Shown here in pieces: positions 44,362-54,588 of a DNA stretch of 64,000 nucleotides (its first letter is position 1; each line of letters begins with the position of its first letter). Both the position numbers and the translations under genes were made by a program. Source of the DNA: Flammeovirga sp. SJP92 (GTDB lineage Bacteria > Bacteroidota > Bacteroidia > Cytophagales > Flammeovirgaceae); assembly GCF_001583495.1 (NCBI RefSeq), contig NZ_LQAQ01000015.1, forward strand, positions 248,001 through 312,000, in the 5' to 3' direction. Under the pieces are notes generated by a model. The model was not told the origin of the DNA, did no database searches, and saw nothing but the letters and a program-made list of their open reading frames with translations.

Positions 44362-44544
44362 CTACCCTCTTGCCTGCTGAAATCTGAGTTCGTTGAGTTC
44401 TAATTTGTGACGTTTAATACGTGCTCTTAAGTGCTCTGTATCCTTCAGGGAACAACCATTTCCTTCTAGGTCTTTGATTCTTCCTTTCATAAAAGCTACT
44501 TGCTGCTCTAGCTTTTCTATAGCTGACAATATTGTGTTCTCCAT
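44362..44544 (-). CDS. Small coiled-coil protein
   Basis: A 60-residue charged protein, mostly a single helix with heptad-like leucines (AIEKLEQQVAFMKGRIKDLE, then LRARIKRHKLELNELRFQ). It has no signal peptide or known family. It sits between the GH5 gene and the regulator of the sugar locus. A strong terminator directly after it and the absence of any competing frame make it a likely gene. Function unknown. Confidence 0.55.
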   Translation of the reverse strand: MENTILSAIEKLEQQVAFMKGRIKDLEGNGCSLKDTEHLRARIKRHKLELNELRFQQARG

Positions 44545-44772
44545 TGTCTCGTCAATTTATGTTAGACATGTTATTAATCATATACTCAAGAACGATAAAA
44601 AATATTATTATTTTAAGGTCATTAAGATTTATTAAGTAATTTAATTTTGAGTTAAAATAACACCCAAAAATCACCAAGAATAAAAAGATAAAAGTCACCT
44701 TTTACACTTATTTTTTATCACCTTATAAGTGGCGATGTTACACTAAAAATTGACCTTATTATATTTTTTTAA

Positions 44773-47700
44773 TTATTGTTTTATAATTTTGATAGTCTTG
44801 GACTTATCCTTCCCAGTCAGTTGAACCAAGTAGATACCATCTTGAAGATCACTGATATCTAAGTGGTATGATTGAACTTCTTCCAATTGCATTTTGCCTT
44901 TAATTTGCCCATCCAAATTGAATACTTCCAACAAGTGGAATTGACCGTCTAAACCTGATAGATGCACAACATTGTGTGATGGATTAGGATAAGCTAACAC
45001 TTCAATTTCATCATGAAGCGATTGCTGTGTGTTAACTACCTTTCTATTATTTGAATTTTCAGGTACAATTTCTATCCAATCAATGTTAAAAGGTCCCACA
45101 GGGAAATGAATTCGAAATGTTTGAACTCCTTTAGTGAGGTAAGCAGAATGAGCTACCGATTGGTAGGTGTTCCACCCTCCTGTATTTGGAACATCAGCAC
45201 TTCCATACACTGGCGTTCCATTATCTCCTTCCAACTGAACTTTTCCTCCACTATACGGACTTGATACATGATATGAAATCGTATAATTTCCGCTTGCAGT
45301 AATATTCACATTTTCGAAAGATAACCAATCACCAGCATCGATATATCCTACGACATTGCCTCCAACTTCAATACCGCTCATTGAAGTGTAATTTTCTGCT
45401 TCCAAACGAAGGGATGAACCTATCGGATTGCCACCATCATTGTCCCCGTTACCTCCATTATTGTCCAGTCCATAATCATAGCTCAACATAATTTCTTTGG
45501 CAAAAGTACCTGATGCGGTAAGGTTTGACCAACCACCTGTACTCGAAGCTCCAGAGTTTAAGTAAGAAGCCCCTTCAACTTTATCATGAAGTGACCATTT
45601 ACAGTGTGAAATAGCATTAGCTTTCATCCAGTCTACCCAAGCTTGAGCTTCTGTGTAATTCACACCTCCATCGCCATTTGCGTTCACTGATCCCCACTCA
45701 GTAACAAACAATGCAATTCCTTTTGACAAAGCATAATTTCCTTTATCTCTAAGGTATTGACCATGAGTTCCTGCATAAAAATGAAGCGTATAAGCGATAT
45801 TGGATTGATTGATGGGATCATTTGCCGCCTGATCCACATCTTGCGACCAAGTCGGTGTACCTACAACGATGATATTATCAGGATCATACTGACGTATTGA
45901 TGCAATAATTGACTCCGCATAAGGCTTGATTCCTGAAGACCATGAAATTTGTAAAGGCTCATTATAAATTTCATAAATGACGTTATCATATTGTCCGTAT
46001 TTCTGTGCCATTTCTCCAAAAAAACTAGCTGCTCTTGACCAGTCATGTTCGTTGGCATGATGTGAATGCCAGTCAATGATCACATACATATCATTATCAA
46101 TGGCTGCGTTTACCACCGTTTCTACCCTAGCTTTGTTACCGGCTGGATCTTCAAAATAACCTCCTGGATCTTCTACACCCATTGCCGCTCTAATAATACC
46201 AGCATTCCAATCTTGTTTTGTCCAAGAAACTACATCTGCATTATAGAACCTCTCAGCACCCCAGCCTGTGTTTGACCAGAAGTAACTTGGCCCCGCAAAA
46301 CTCACTGGTTGCCCCTCTTTATTCACAATCTTATTGCCACTTACTTGCAGCAGACCATTTTTAGAAACTACAAAACCGCCATTACCTCCTCCATTGTTTT
46401 CATTGACAGTAACTACAGTGGAATCAACAATACCATTCACCGTTGCAGTTACTATATATTCTCCTAAAGCTTCTGCCTTGAATACACCATTGGGTGCATT
46501 CGATGACCATACTATTGCCGCTACAAGATCATTTTCACAATTGTCTTTTACCAAAGCACTCAACTGAATTGAATCGTTTAAAAATAAAGTAGTATTAGAA
46601 GGTGAAATAGAAAATAAAGTGTCTGTTGGAATACACGGCACTTCTTCTATGAACTCTAAATAATTTACATTAATACCACCTGTAGAAGTAGACAATGCCA
46701 TTTCAAAATTTCCAGAAGGTAAAGTCACTGTTTCTGTGATATCTTGCCAAGTCTGCCAACCGCCTGTAGAAGGCACATTTAAGGTCGCCACTGTGTTCCC
46801 ATTCACATCAAAAGACACATTGCCACCATTTAACGAAGCCATTCGCAACTTCAAAGTATAATCACCGGCGTTAACCGCTGTCACATTGTATTTTACCCAG
46901 TCTCCAGCATCAAACCAGCCTACGTTTTCACCTCCACCTATATCAGTGGTTGTTTCTGTCTGAATGCCAGACATTGAAGCATAATTTTCGGCTTCTATTT
47001 TTCCGGGAATAACACCAAGTCCTCCATCGTTTTCTTCCACCGGAGTAATTGAAATCCAATTAATATTTACTCCTCCAATTAATGCATAGATACCAATATT
47101 CTGTTCACCTGCTGTCTCAAAATTTACTTCAAGATCAATAGTTTCCCAATACTGCCATCCACCAGTATTCGGTATATCTATTGTTCCTAGAACATTATTC
47201 CCTTCATATTGATCTATTCTCAGTCGGCTTCCTCCACCTTCAGAAGCTACCCTTAATTCTACTTTATAGTTCCCTGCTTCTGGGACATTGATGGTGTATT
47301 CCAACCAATCTCCATCATCAACATATCTTACATTTTCACCACCATTTGTGTCAGTTGTAGTTTCTGTTTGAACACCTAGTGCCTTGCAAAAGGCTTCTGC
47401 TTCAATAGTTCCAGGCAAAGTTACTGTTTCACAATTTCCTGTGATAATGTTTTCTTCTGAAGATCCCCCATCATTTCCTGCATACGATAATATAATTTCC
47501 TTTGCCAAAGTTCCTGATGGAGTCAGACTAGACCAACCACCAGTTGTTGAGGCACCTGGATATAATGCCGACGCACCTTCTTCTTTATCGTTGAGAGACC
47601 AGTTACAATGTGAAATACTATTGGCTTTCATCCATTCTACCCACGCTGATGTTTCATCATAATTGACACCGCCATCACCATTTGCATTCACAGACCCCCA

Positions 47701-48462
47701 TTCTGTCACAAAAAGTGCTACTCCTTTTGACAAGGCATAATTTCCTTTGTCTCTTAAATATTGACCATGAGTTCCAGCATAAAAATGTAGAGTATAAGCA
47801 ATATTCGGTTGATTAATGGGATCATTTGCTGCTTGATCCACATCTTGAGACCATGTTGGCGTACCTACAATAATAATATTATCTGGATCATGTTTACGGA
47901 TAGCTGTAATGATAGACTCCGCGTAAGGTTTAATAGCAGAAGACCAAGAAACCTGCAATGGTTCATTGTAGATTTCATAAAGCACATTATCAAGGTGCCC
48001 GTATTTTTGTGCCATTTCTTCAAAGAAAGCGGAAGCTTTTGCCCAATCGTGTTCATGGGCATGATGAGAGTGCCAGTCTATGATAACATACATATCATTG
48101 GCCACTGCTGCGTTTACTATTGTTTCGATTTTTGCTTTGTTACTAAATGGCTCACTAAAATAGCCTCCATCAGCTTCAACACCCATTGCGGCTCTAATAA
48201 TTCCGGCGTTCCAATCCAGTTTCACCCAAGAAACGGCACCTTCATTATAGAATTTTTCCCCACCCCAATTGTTGTTAGACCAGAACAAGCTTGGCCCTGC
48301 AAAATTAGCGGGTTGTCCACTGCTGTTTACTATTTTATTTCCATTTACCTGAAGCAAACCATTTTGGCTTACTTGTGCTTTTGCATCGATAGTCAATCCT
48401 GAAATGCTCACCATAGCAATGCACTTCAATAGGAAGAAAAGCTTAAAATATCTCATACTCAT
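44773..48462 (-). CDS. Tandem GH5 endoglucanase with CBM6-like modules and T9SS domain
   Basis: A 1229-residue secreted multimodular enzyme. Signal peptide (1-30), GH5 module A (about 33-330; acid/base Glu167 in EIYNEP, nucleophile Glu254 in VTEWGS), CBM6-like modules (about 345-475 and 485-608), an Ig-like domain (about 612-690), GH5 module B (about 698-996; Glu835 and Glu922), a third CBM6-like module (about 1016-1138) and a T9SS type A sorting domain (about 1155-1229, LAYPNPSHNVV to the end). The modules resemble GH5 subfamily 2 endo-beta-1,4-glucanases. Two catalytic copies plus carbohydrate-binding modules suggest action on an insoluble or branched beta-glucan at the cell surface. Confidence 0.9.
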   Translation of the reverse strand: MSMRYFKLFFLLKCIAMVSISGLTIDAKAQVSQNGLLQVNGNKIVNSSGQPANFAGPSLFWSNNNWGGEKFYNEGAVSWVKLDWNAGIIRAAMGVEADGGYFSEPFSNKAKIETIVNAAVANDMYVIIDWHSHHAHEHDWAKASAFFEEMAQKYGHLDNVLYEIYNEPLQVSWSSAIKPYAESIITAIRKHDPDNIIIVGTPTWSQDVDQAANDPINQPNIAYTLHFYAGTHGQYLRDKGNYALSKGVALFVTEWGSVNANGDGGVNYDETSAWVEWMKANSISHCNWSLNDKEEGASALYPGASTTGGWSSLTPSGTLAKEIILSYAGNDGGSSEENIITGNCETVTLPGTIEAEAFCKALGVQTETTTDTNGGENVRYVDDGDWLEYTINVPEAGNYKVELRVASEGGGSRLRIDQYEGNNVLGTIDIPNTGGWQYWETIDLEVNFETAGEQNIGIYALIGGVNINWISITPVEENDGGLGVIPGKIEAENYASMSGIQTETTTDIGGGENVGWFDAGDWVKYNVTAVNAGDYTLKLRMASLNGGNVSFDVNGNTVATLNVPSTGGWQTWQDITETVTLPSGNFEMALSTSTGGINVNYLEFIEEVPCIPTDTLFSISPSNTTLFLNDSIQLSALVKDNCENDLVAAIVWSSNAPNGVFKAEALGEYIVTATVNGIVDSTVVTVNENNGGGNGGFVVSKNGLLQVSGNKIVNKEGQPVSFAGPSYFWSNTGWGAERFYNADVVSWTKQDWNAGIIRAAMGVEDPGGYFEDPAGNKARVETVVNAAIDNDMYVIIDWHSHHANEHDWSRAASFFGEMAQKYGQYDNVIYEIYNEPLQISWSSGIKPYAESIIASIRQYDPDNIIVVGTPTWSQDVDQAANDPINQSNIAYTLHFYAGTHGQYLRDKGNYALSKGIALFVTEWGSVNANGDGGVNYTEAQAWVDWMKANAISHCKWSLHDKVEGASYLNSGASSTGGWSNLTASGTFAKEIMLSYDYGLDNNGGNGDNDGGNPIGSSLRLEAENYTSMSGIEVGGNVVGYIDAGDWLSFENVNITASGNYTISYHVSSPYSGGKVQLEGDNGTPVYGSADVPNTGGWNTYQSVAHSAYLTKGVQTFRIHFPVGPFNIDWIEIVPENSNNRKVVNTQQSLHDEIEVLAYPNPSHNVVHLSGLDGQFHLLEVFNLDGQIKGKMQLEEVQSYHLDISDLQDGIYLVQLTGKDKSKTIKIIKQ
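45475..46371 (-). repeat. Second copy of the GH5 module within the tandem enzyme
   Basis: This DNA encodes GH5 module B and is a diverged duplicate of 47473-48366. Long stretches are nearly identical, for example around 45779-45860 and 47768-47850, which both encode the HFYAGTHGQYLRDKGNYA region and the bases before it. Confidence 0.85.
47473..48366 (-). repeat. First copy of the GH5 module within the tandem enzyme
   Basis: Encodes GH5 module A, the partner of 45475-46371. Both copies keep the catalytic glutamates, so both are probably active. Confidence 0.85.
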
Positions 48463-48999
48463 TTAGTTATAGCTAGCTCTAGTATTTTAATTGGTTTATT
48501 ACTAGAATAATGCTGGTTTTTGAATGATTAAAGTTAAGTAAATTGTTAACTGAATTATAATGGATCCATACTCTACAAAGACTTCTTAACAAGCTTTTAA
48601 TATTCACTTCAAAGCTTGTTATTTCCTAGTTTTACTTCAAGTAGTTGACTCTGAAATCCTTACACACATTAGAAAACCGTTTAAAGTGCAAAATTTACTT
48701 TTGGATGTTTTTTACCCAACTTTTGTATCTATTCGTAATAATTCATTTCTTTTATAAAAACCCTTCCTTTACCTAAAAAACACTACTTCAAAACCAAGAA
48801 ACGCTTTTCTATAAAGGAAGGTAACCAATCGGACACTGTATTTTTTTGATGAGAGGAAAATGAGCGGCTGTTGAAAGTACAATATATCTATATCCTCTTC
48901 TAAATATTATTTTTTCAAAAAAGAAACAGCACATCATTTAAGAGACAACGCCTGCTCCCTTCATTGATCTATTTTTCAACAACACGCTCACTATTTTCT
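48463..48999. other. Intergenic region between the two GH5 genes
   Basis: 537 bases, AT-rich. A short CTAGTA/TACTAG inverted repeat is near 48478-48504. No ORF with credible content, no clear terminator for the upstream GH5 gene and no exact -7 box were found. It presumably holds the promoter of the tandem GH5 gene. Confidence 0.35.
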
Positions 49000-50982
49000 C
49001 TAATTCTTAATTATTTTTTTGACATAATCCCTCCCATTCAACTGATACTTTACAAAGTATATTCCTTCAGGAACGTTTGTAAGGTCAATAGTAGATTGCA
49101 TCCCTTCAATTGTCGTTGTATCTATTACATTGCCAACAAGATTATAGATCTCAATTTGATGACCATGGGAGCTATTTTCTGCAAATCTTAAAGTAAATGA
49201 AGAATGAAATGGATTAGGATAAATCAATGTTTGATCTCTTTTCAACTCACCTCCCAAACTTGTAGGAATTTCTTCCTTCTTTGTAAAAACAATTTTATCA
49301 ATGTTAAAAGCAGGCTTTTTATTAATTGTGATTTTTAAAGTCTGCTCTCCTGATGCCAATTCCATTTCAGTATTTACTGTTGTGGTGGTCTGCCAACTGT
49401 TGGTTGAGGGAACATCCACAATTGCTCTGCTTGATGAACTAGAAGATGTCACTATAAATCTTCCTCCTGCTTCTTCGGCTGCCACTAAAGAACTCAATGT
49501 ATAAATTCCCGGCTCTGTAACGTTAACCGTATATTGCAACCATTCATTTTGCTCTAGGTATCCTACATGAAAACCACCATCTTCTCTTTCTTCAATATCA
49601 ACTCCATCCTCTCTATATGCACCTCCAAGATTTTCTTGCTCTTGGTCTTTGTAGGAATAACCATCTCTTCCAATATCATAATTTTCAGCTTCAAGCACTC
49701 CTGGAAGCACTAGAGGCGAAGCTCCAAAAGGTCTAATTTCATAATTGATCAAATCAATTTTCTGTGGATAAGAAATAATCACCTGATCACCCTCCATCTG
49801 AGAGATTCTATACTGATAGATATGTCCTGCTTTTACTGAAAGGTCTGTATATGAACTTTGGCTTGGGGCAACTTCATCAATCACTTCAAACTCTCCTTTT
49901 GATTTACGTTCAATTCTCAATTTGGTCGTTGCTGTCGCTCTATTTTCCCATGCTATCACAACAGTTGAATCAGGATTCATTGACAATTGAATATTTGTAG
50001 GAGTTTGTTTTGTATTATAGATTAAAATATCTTTTGTCTCATGCCATTTTTTTTCAGCTCTCTGATAGATTTCATACCATCCACCATCATCCCAGGCCAT
50101 GAAAGAAATGCCTCTTGCTAAAGATTCTTCCACATAGTGAGCATAATGACGCATCCTTGAATTAAAATCAGTGTCATGCACCGCACCAAACTCACTAATT
50201 ATAACTGGTATTCCATTTTGATCACTCCAATTTTTTGCTTTCTGGAATTCGTTAGAAATATAATTTTTCTCTGCATCAGTCCCCCACGTTTTCTTTACTT
50301 CAGCAGAAGAAAAGTCCCATGGATCATAAGTATGAAAATACCCAATCAAATAATCATCATCTTCAGGGATTGGCATTGTCAATAGGTCTTTAATTGCCGA
50401 CCACTCATTACCTGCAATGATTACATTTCTTGTTGGATTTTTTTCCCTTATAATATTCAAGGCTCTTTGATTAGCATCCGCCGCCTCAGCGATAGTCATA
50501 CCATGAGGCTCATTTAGAGCTTCAAATAATAAACGATCTGATTTTTGATGAAAACGATCAGACATTTGGGTCCAAATGGCTTCAAAACGAGCAACATTTT
50601 CCGCATTATAGTTTTCTTTCAACCACTTTTCATGATGGCAATTAATGATGATAATGAAGTCTCTTTCCAACCCCCAGTCGACGATTTCCTCCACACGGTT
50701 CATAAATTTTGGGTCTACTTCATAGGGTGCTGTTTCACTAACATGATTGGCCCAGGTGATGGGAATTCTAACAGACTGAAAACCTGCTTCTTTATACGCA
50801 TCAAAATAATATTCCTCTGCTTTCAAAGCCCAATCCCCTTCATAGGGGGCATCAAGTGTGTTACCCATGTTGATCCCTCTGCCAATTGCTTTGGCCGCAT
50901 CTTCAGGAGAGAGTTGAGCGATACTCTCATAAGATGTAAAAAGTAGTAAAATAGAAATAAATGTTGTAGTAATAATTCTCAT
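49000..50982 (-). CDS. GH5 endoglucanase with CBM and T9SS sorting domain
   Basis: A 660-residue secreted glycosidase: signal peptide (1-22), GH5 domain (about 25-325) starting with GRGINMGNTLDAP, acid/base Glu158 in EALNEPHG and nucleophile Glu264 in ISEFGAV. A fibronectin-like region (about 328-410), a CBM6-like module (about 425-575) and a T9SS sorting domain (about 590-660) follow. The N-terminal motif suits the GH5 groups with endo-beta-1,4-glucanase, lichenase or xyloglucanase activity. It differs in sequence from both modules of the tandem GH5 enzyme, so the two probably cut different linkages or sites. Confidence 0.9.
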   Translation of the reverse strand: MRIITTTFISILLLFTSYESIAQLSPEDAAKAIGRGINMGNTLDAPYEGDWALKAEEYYFDAYKEAGFQSVRIPITWANHVSETAPYEVDPKFMNRVEEIVDWGLERDFIIIINCHHEKWLKENYNAENVARFEAIWTQMSDRFHQKSDRLLFEALNEPHGMTIAEAADANQRALNIIREKNPTRNVIIAGNEWSAIKDLLTMPIPEDDDYLIGYFHTYDPWDFSSAEVKKTWGTDAEKNYISNEFQKAKNWSDQNGIPVIISEFGAVHDTDFNSRMRHYAHYVEESLARGISFMAWDDGGWYEIYQRAEKKWHETKDILIYNTKQTPTNIQLSMNPDSTVVIAWENRATATTKLRIERKSKGEFEVIDEVAPSQSSYTDLSVKAGHIYQYRISQMEGDQVIISYPQKIDLINYEIRPFGASPLVLPGVLEAENYDIGRDGYSYKDQEQENLGGAYREDGVDIEEREDGGFHVGYLEQNEWLQYTVNVTEPGIYTLSSLVAAEEAGGRFIVTSSSSSSRAIVDVPSTNSWQTTTTVNTEMELASGEQTLKITINKKPAFNIDKIVFTKKEEIPTSLGGELKRDQTLIYPNPFHSSFTLRFAENSSHGHQIEIYNLVGNVIDTTTIEGMQSTIDLTNVPEGIYFVKYQLNGRDYVKKIIKN

Positions 50983-51113
50983 GTTAGTTCTTTTAATAAA
51001 TAGATTGAAAAGTAAACTGCCCCTTACTGTTTGTTTGATATTAAGAGCATTTTGAAAATATCTCTTAGTACATTGTATTCGTAAAAAATGTGCAAGAGGC
51101 AGTTTGAATATTT

Positions 51114-53309
51114 TTAATTCACGTTGCTATCCACCGAGATTTTTAATCTCTTTGAGATATTATCGGATGAGTTGCCAACGTAGATATAATAATCTCCACT
51201 TTCCAGCGCCCAATCTGATTGCTCTTCATCATAATATTTCAGATCGCTTATTGCTACTTTCAATGTTAATTTTGATGTTTCACCAGCACTTAATTCTACC
51301 TTTTCAAATGCTTTCAGTTCTTTAAGTGCTCTCTCCACTTTTGACTTATTCTTACCTACATACACTTGCACTACTTCAGCTCCTTTTAATTCACCATTGT
51401 TTTTCAGATCACAAGTAATTGTAATTTCATCTACTGGAGCATATACTTTCTTGTCCACAGCAATTTCACTGATTTCAAAATCTGTATAAGACAAGCCATA
51501 TCCAAAGGCATATTTTGGAGCTATTTTCTTTGTGTCATGCCAACGGTAACCTACTAGAATTCCTTCCTTATATTCTACATTAACCGAGTCACCTGGATAA
51601 GACAATTCGCCTAGTTGATGAGCACCATTATCTTCTAATTTTTTAGGGAATGTAATCGGCAATTTACCAGAAGGATTAACATCTCCTGAAATTACATCAG
51701 CCATCGCATGTCCCGTTTCACTACCTAAATACCATCCCTGCATTAACCCTTTAACTTGGTCCGTCCAAGGTGTAGCCACAGCATTTCCGCTGACCAATAC
51801 TACCCCAATATTTTCATTGACTGCTGAAAGTGCTTGAATCAATTCACCTTGACCAAAAGGTAAATCATAAGTTGTACGGTCACCATCTTCACAATCTTGA
51901 TGATGACTCTTGTTCAATCCGCCAAAAAACAGAACGACATCTGCGTTTTTTGCTACTTCCAATGCTTCTTTTTTCAACTCATCTGCATCTAAAGTAGAAG
52001 GAATTACTCTTCCGTATTGTGATGGTCCCGAAGCATAGCCCATCGCATGAGTAATTTCTGCATTTGTAAATCTCTCTTGAATTCCTTGCAAAGGTGAAAT
52101 TTCATATTCAACTTTCAATTCTGAAGAACCACCACCAATTGTCATCATACGAGTAGCATTTTCACCTATTACGGCTATTTTCAATCCTAGCTTGTCTGCA
52201 ATTGGGAAGAAATTATCTTCATTTTGCAACAATACAATTCCTTGTTGCCCTACTCGTCTAGCCACCTCATGGTGAGCATCTGTATTCACACTTCCTAGTG
52301 GGCGGTTTTCACTTAAACTTGTTCTATAAATCAATCTTAATATTCTTCTGACTTTATCATCCAACACCTCTTCACTTACCTCTCCGTTTTTAACTAATTC
52401 TTTAAATGCTCCAGCCAAATAATAGTTTTCATAATGATTTTTCTTTGAGTATGTCAAACCATTTGTACCTGTTCCCATTTCAATGTCCAAACCGTAAAGT
52501 GCAGACTGTTTGGTGTCGTGCGCCGCACCCCAGTCTGTAAGGTAAACACCATCAAAACCCCATTCACCTTTAAGAATTGTATTGACCAATTCTTCATTAT
52601 GAGAGCAATATTGTCCTCTGAGCTGATTGTAAGCACTCATCATAGACCAAGTTTCACCTTCTAAAACTGCAGCTTTAAACGCAGGCAAGTAAATTTCACG
52701 TAGTGCTCTTTCGCTCAACTCTACATTAATATGACCTCTCCAAAGTTCTTGATTATTAGCTACAAAATGTTTCACACAAGCAGCTACTCCATTGGTCTGC
52801 ACTCCTTTGATGTAAGGCACCACCAATTTTGAAGCTAGGTGTGGATCCTCTCCCATATACTCAAAATTTCTACCGTTCAATGGTGTTCTGTAAATATTTA
52901 CACCAGGGCCAAGTAGAATATCTTTTTTACGATAACGTGCTTCTTCGCCTACGGCAACACCATAATCATATGAAGATTGTTCATCAAAAGTTGCCGCTAA
53001 ACACGTCAATGCAGGAAAAGCAGTGATAGAATCATTGGTCCAACCTGCATACCCCCAGTTATCCCAATTGATCTCGGCTCTTACTCCATGAGGTCCATCC
53101 GACATCCAAACTTCAGGAATACCTAACCTTGGTACACCTGCAGACGTAAATTTGGATTGTGCGTGGCACATAGTCACTTTCTCATCCACTGTCATTTGAG
53201 CGATAATCTTATCAATCTCCTTTTCTGTATCAGTTTGGGCAAATACATTTCCTCCCAACAATAGTAATACTATTAAAAACTTCAGTTTGTCAAATCTGTT
53301 CTTTTTCAT
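51114..53309 (-). CDS. GH3 beta-glucosidase
   Basis: A 731-residue glycoside hydrolase family 3 enzyme with a signal peptide (1-25). The N-terminal TIM-barrel (about 35-340) has the nucleophile Asp259 in VYLTDWGAAHD. The second alpha/beta domain (about 365-580) and a fibronectin III-like end (about 640-725) complete the usual layout. It removes terminal beta-glucose from oligosaccharides. Unlike the GH5 enzymes it has no T9SS sorting domain, so it is probably periplasmic and acts on imported oligosaccharides. Confidence 0.93.
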   Translation of the reverse strand: MKKNRFDKLKFLIVLLLLGGNVFAQTDTEKEIDKIIAQMTVDEKVTMCHAQSKFTSAGVPRLGIPEVWMSDGPHGVRAEINWDNWGYAGWTNDSITAFPALTCLAATFDEQSSYDYGVAVGEEARYRKKDILLGPGVNIYRTPLNGRNFEYMGEDPHLASKLVVPYIKGVQTNGVAACVKHFVANNQELWRGHINVELSERALREIYLPAFKAAVLEGETWSMMSAYNQLRGQYCSHNEELVNTILKGEWGFDGVYLTDWGAAHDTKQSALYGLDIEMGTGTNGLTYSKKNHYENYYLAGAFKELVKNGEVSEEVLDDKVRRILRLIYRTSLSENRPLGSVNTDAHHEVARRVGQQGIVLLQNEDNFFPIADKLGLKIAVIGENATRMMTIGGGSSELKVEYEISPLQGIQERFTNAEITHAMGYASGPSQYGRVIPSTLDADELKKEALEVAKNADVVLFFGGLNKSHHQDCEDGDRTTYDLPFGQGELIQALSAVNENIGVVLVSGNAVATPWTDQVKGLMQGWYLGSETGHAMADVISGDVNPSGKLPITFPKKLEDNGAHQLGELSYPGDSVNVEYKEGILVGYRWHDTKKIAPKYAFGYGLSYTDFEISEIAVDKKVYAPVDEITITCDLKNNGELKGAEVVQVYVGKNKSKVERALKELKAFEKVELSAGETSKLTLKVAISDLKYYDEEQSDWALESGDYYIYVGNSSDNISKRLKISVDSNVN

Positions 53310-54218
53310 ATTCTTATTTTATCTTTTCAAAGTCATCTCAATTCAAATGAAACTTCTTTGTAGACTATCATTATTCGCATTGATTGTTGTTGATTCTTCT
53401 TTCGCTTTGAGCCTTGGCCCAAAGCAAAAGATAGAATTTCATTCAACATTGGTTCAGTTTTCAGATAAGTAGTTGTCCGTTCGTCTGTTCACTATTCAAG
53501 TACCTATTCTGCTTTTTGTCTAACTGTGTATGTCCTAATACTTGTTCCAATTCCTTTTTAGTAAAAAATCTATACTGAGAAGTTGGTACACTATTGATCT
53601 TAGTCTTCTCTTTCATTGCTATATCCTAACCCAATTAATTATTTATCTTATTTAATTTTTTGACGATTGATCCGTTAATAAAAATTGCAATCATTCTTTC
53701 AGCAATAGACAATGAGTAGCAATGTTTCTATTAAAAGTTACTGACGACAATATACAATTGTGCCGTACTTTACGAAGACCACTTTGAGAAATTATGGAGG
53801 TAAGTAATATGTGTCTAAAATTATTCATTCCATTTGTAAATCGACAGGTTAAATTCATTTAACGCTATCTAACTAACCCATCAAAATATTCTTATTTCAT
53901 TTCATGTTCATCAATACACAATCATAATGAAGACTAAAAAAAATGAAAAGAAAATGATTCCACATTTTTTCATTCTTAATACATCATTTTTACAACAACA
54001 ATACATAAAACACTAATTTAAAGACACTTAACAAAGAATATATTATAGAATAATTACGATCAAGAATACATAAAAACACCTCACTTAAACTCTTCTTTAT
54101 TTTTAAAGAATAGAATTTATCGCTTAAATAAATCAACAAAAGAAACTTGCAATACAAAAATTAGGATTTTGATTGATGTTACCATCATAAATAATAAAAT
54201 CTACCTGAATAATTGAAC
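53310..54218. other. 909-base gap in the polysaccharide locus
   Basis: The largest gap of the window. It holds a possible 51-residue minus-strand frame (see next entry) and otherwise AT-rich sequence without motifs. A 41-residue plus-strand frame with a signal-like start at 53347 ends at 53472; I do not think it is a gene. Confidence 0.4.
53461..53616 (-). CDS. Possible 51-residue frame, perhaps a gene remnant
   Basis: An ATG at 53614-53616 opens a 51-residue frame (MKEKTKINSVPTSQYRFFTK, then KELEQVLGHTQLDKK). AGGAT lies about 7 bases upstream of the ATG. The protein is hydrophilic and unlike its neighbours. It could be a decayed mobile-element or regulatory gene, or chance; there is no second line of evidence. 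Confidence 0.2.
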   Translation of the reverse strand: MKEKTKINSVPTSQYRFFTKKELEQVLGHTQLDKKQNRYLNSEQTNGQLLI

Positions 54219-54476
54219 CTAATTAAGATGAAAAGAGAGTATTACTAAACAGTAAATAGCGACTTCAAAAACAATTAGTAAACGTTGGCTTACTCTTCTC
54301 ACCAATACCCGGTCAAGCAATAAAGAAGAAGCTGAAAAGACGGCTATATTCACAAATATGGATAAAACTATTACTTTAAACCCATCAGCATTGATTAAGT
54401 TAACGATCTTATAGAGTGCGAAAACAAACACTAGTGGATTAAGAAGTAGAAAAGGAGTGATTTTTTTGAAGTTCAT
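54219..54476 (-). CDS. Small hypothetical membrane protein
   Basis: An 85-residue protein with three hydrophobic helices (about 8-26, 34-52, 66-82) and a basic loop (DRVLVRRVSQR). It has no family I recognise. It sits between SusD and GH3 in the sugar locus, downstream of a terminator, so it is transcribed separately; a -7 box is seen at 54589-54596. Confidence 0.55.
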   Translation of the reverse strand: MNFKKITPFLLLNPLVFVFALYKIVNLINADGFKVIVLSIFVNIAVFSASSLLLDRVLVRRVSQRLLIVFEVAIYCLVILSFHLN

Positions 54477-54588
54477 TTGCTTTATCTACCAAAGAAAAGG
54501 TTGTATTTTATTAAAAATGATGGCCTTGTTTGTGTCATCCAGACCTGGTTCAGTATGAATATTGTTACATACAACAACTTCCCAAGTA

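Noticed and set aside
53287-53472. Plus-strand frame with a signal-like start in the sugar-locus gap
   Set aside because: Only 41 residues from its best ATG, overlaps the GH3 leader and has no family or supporting signals.
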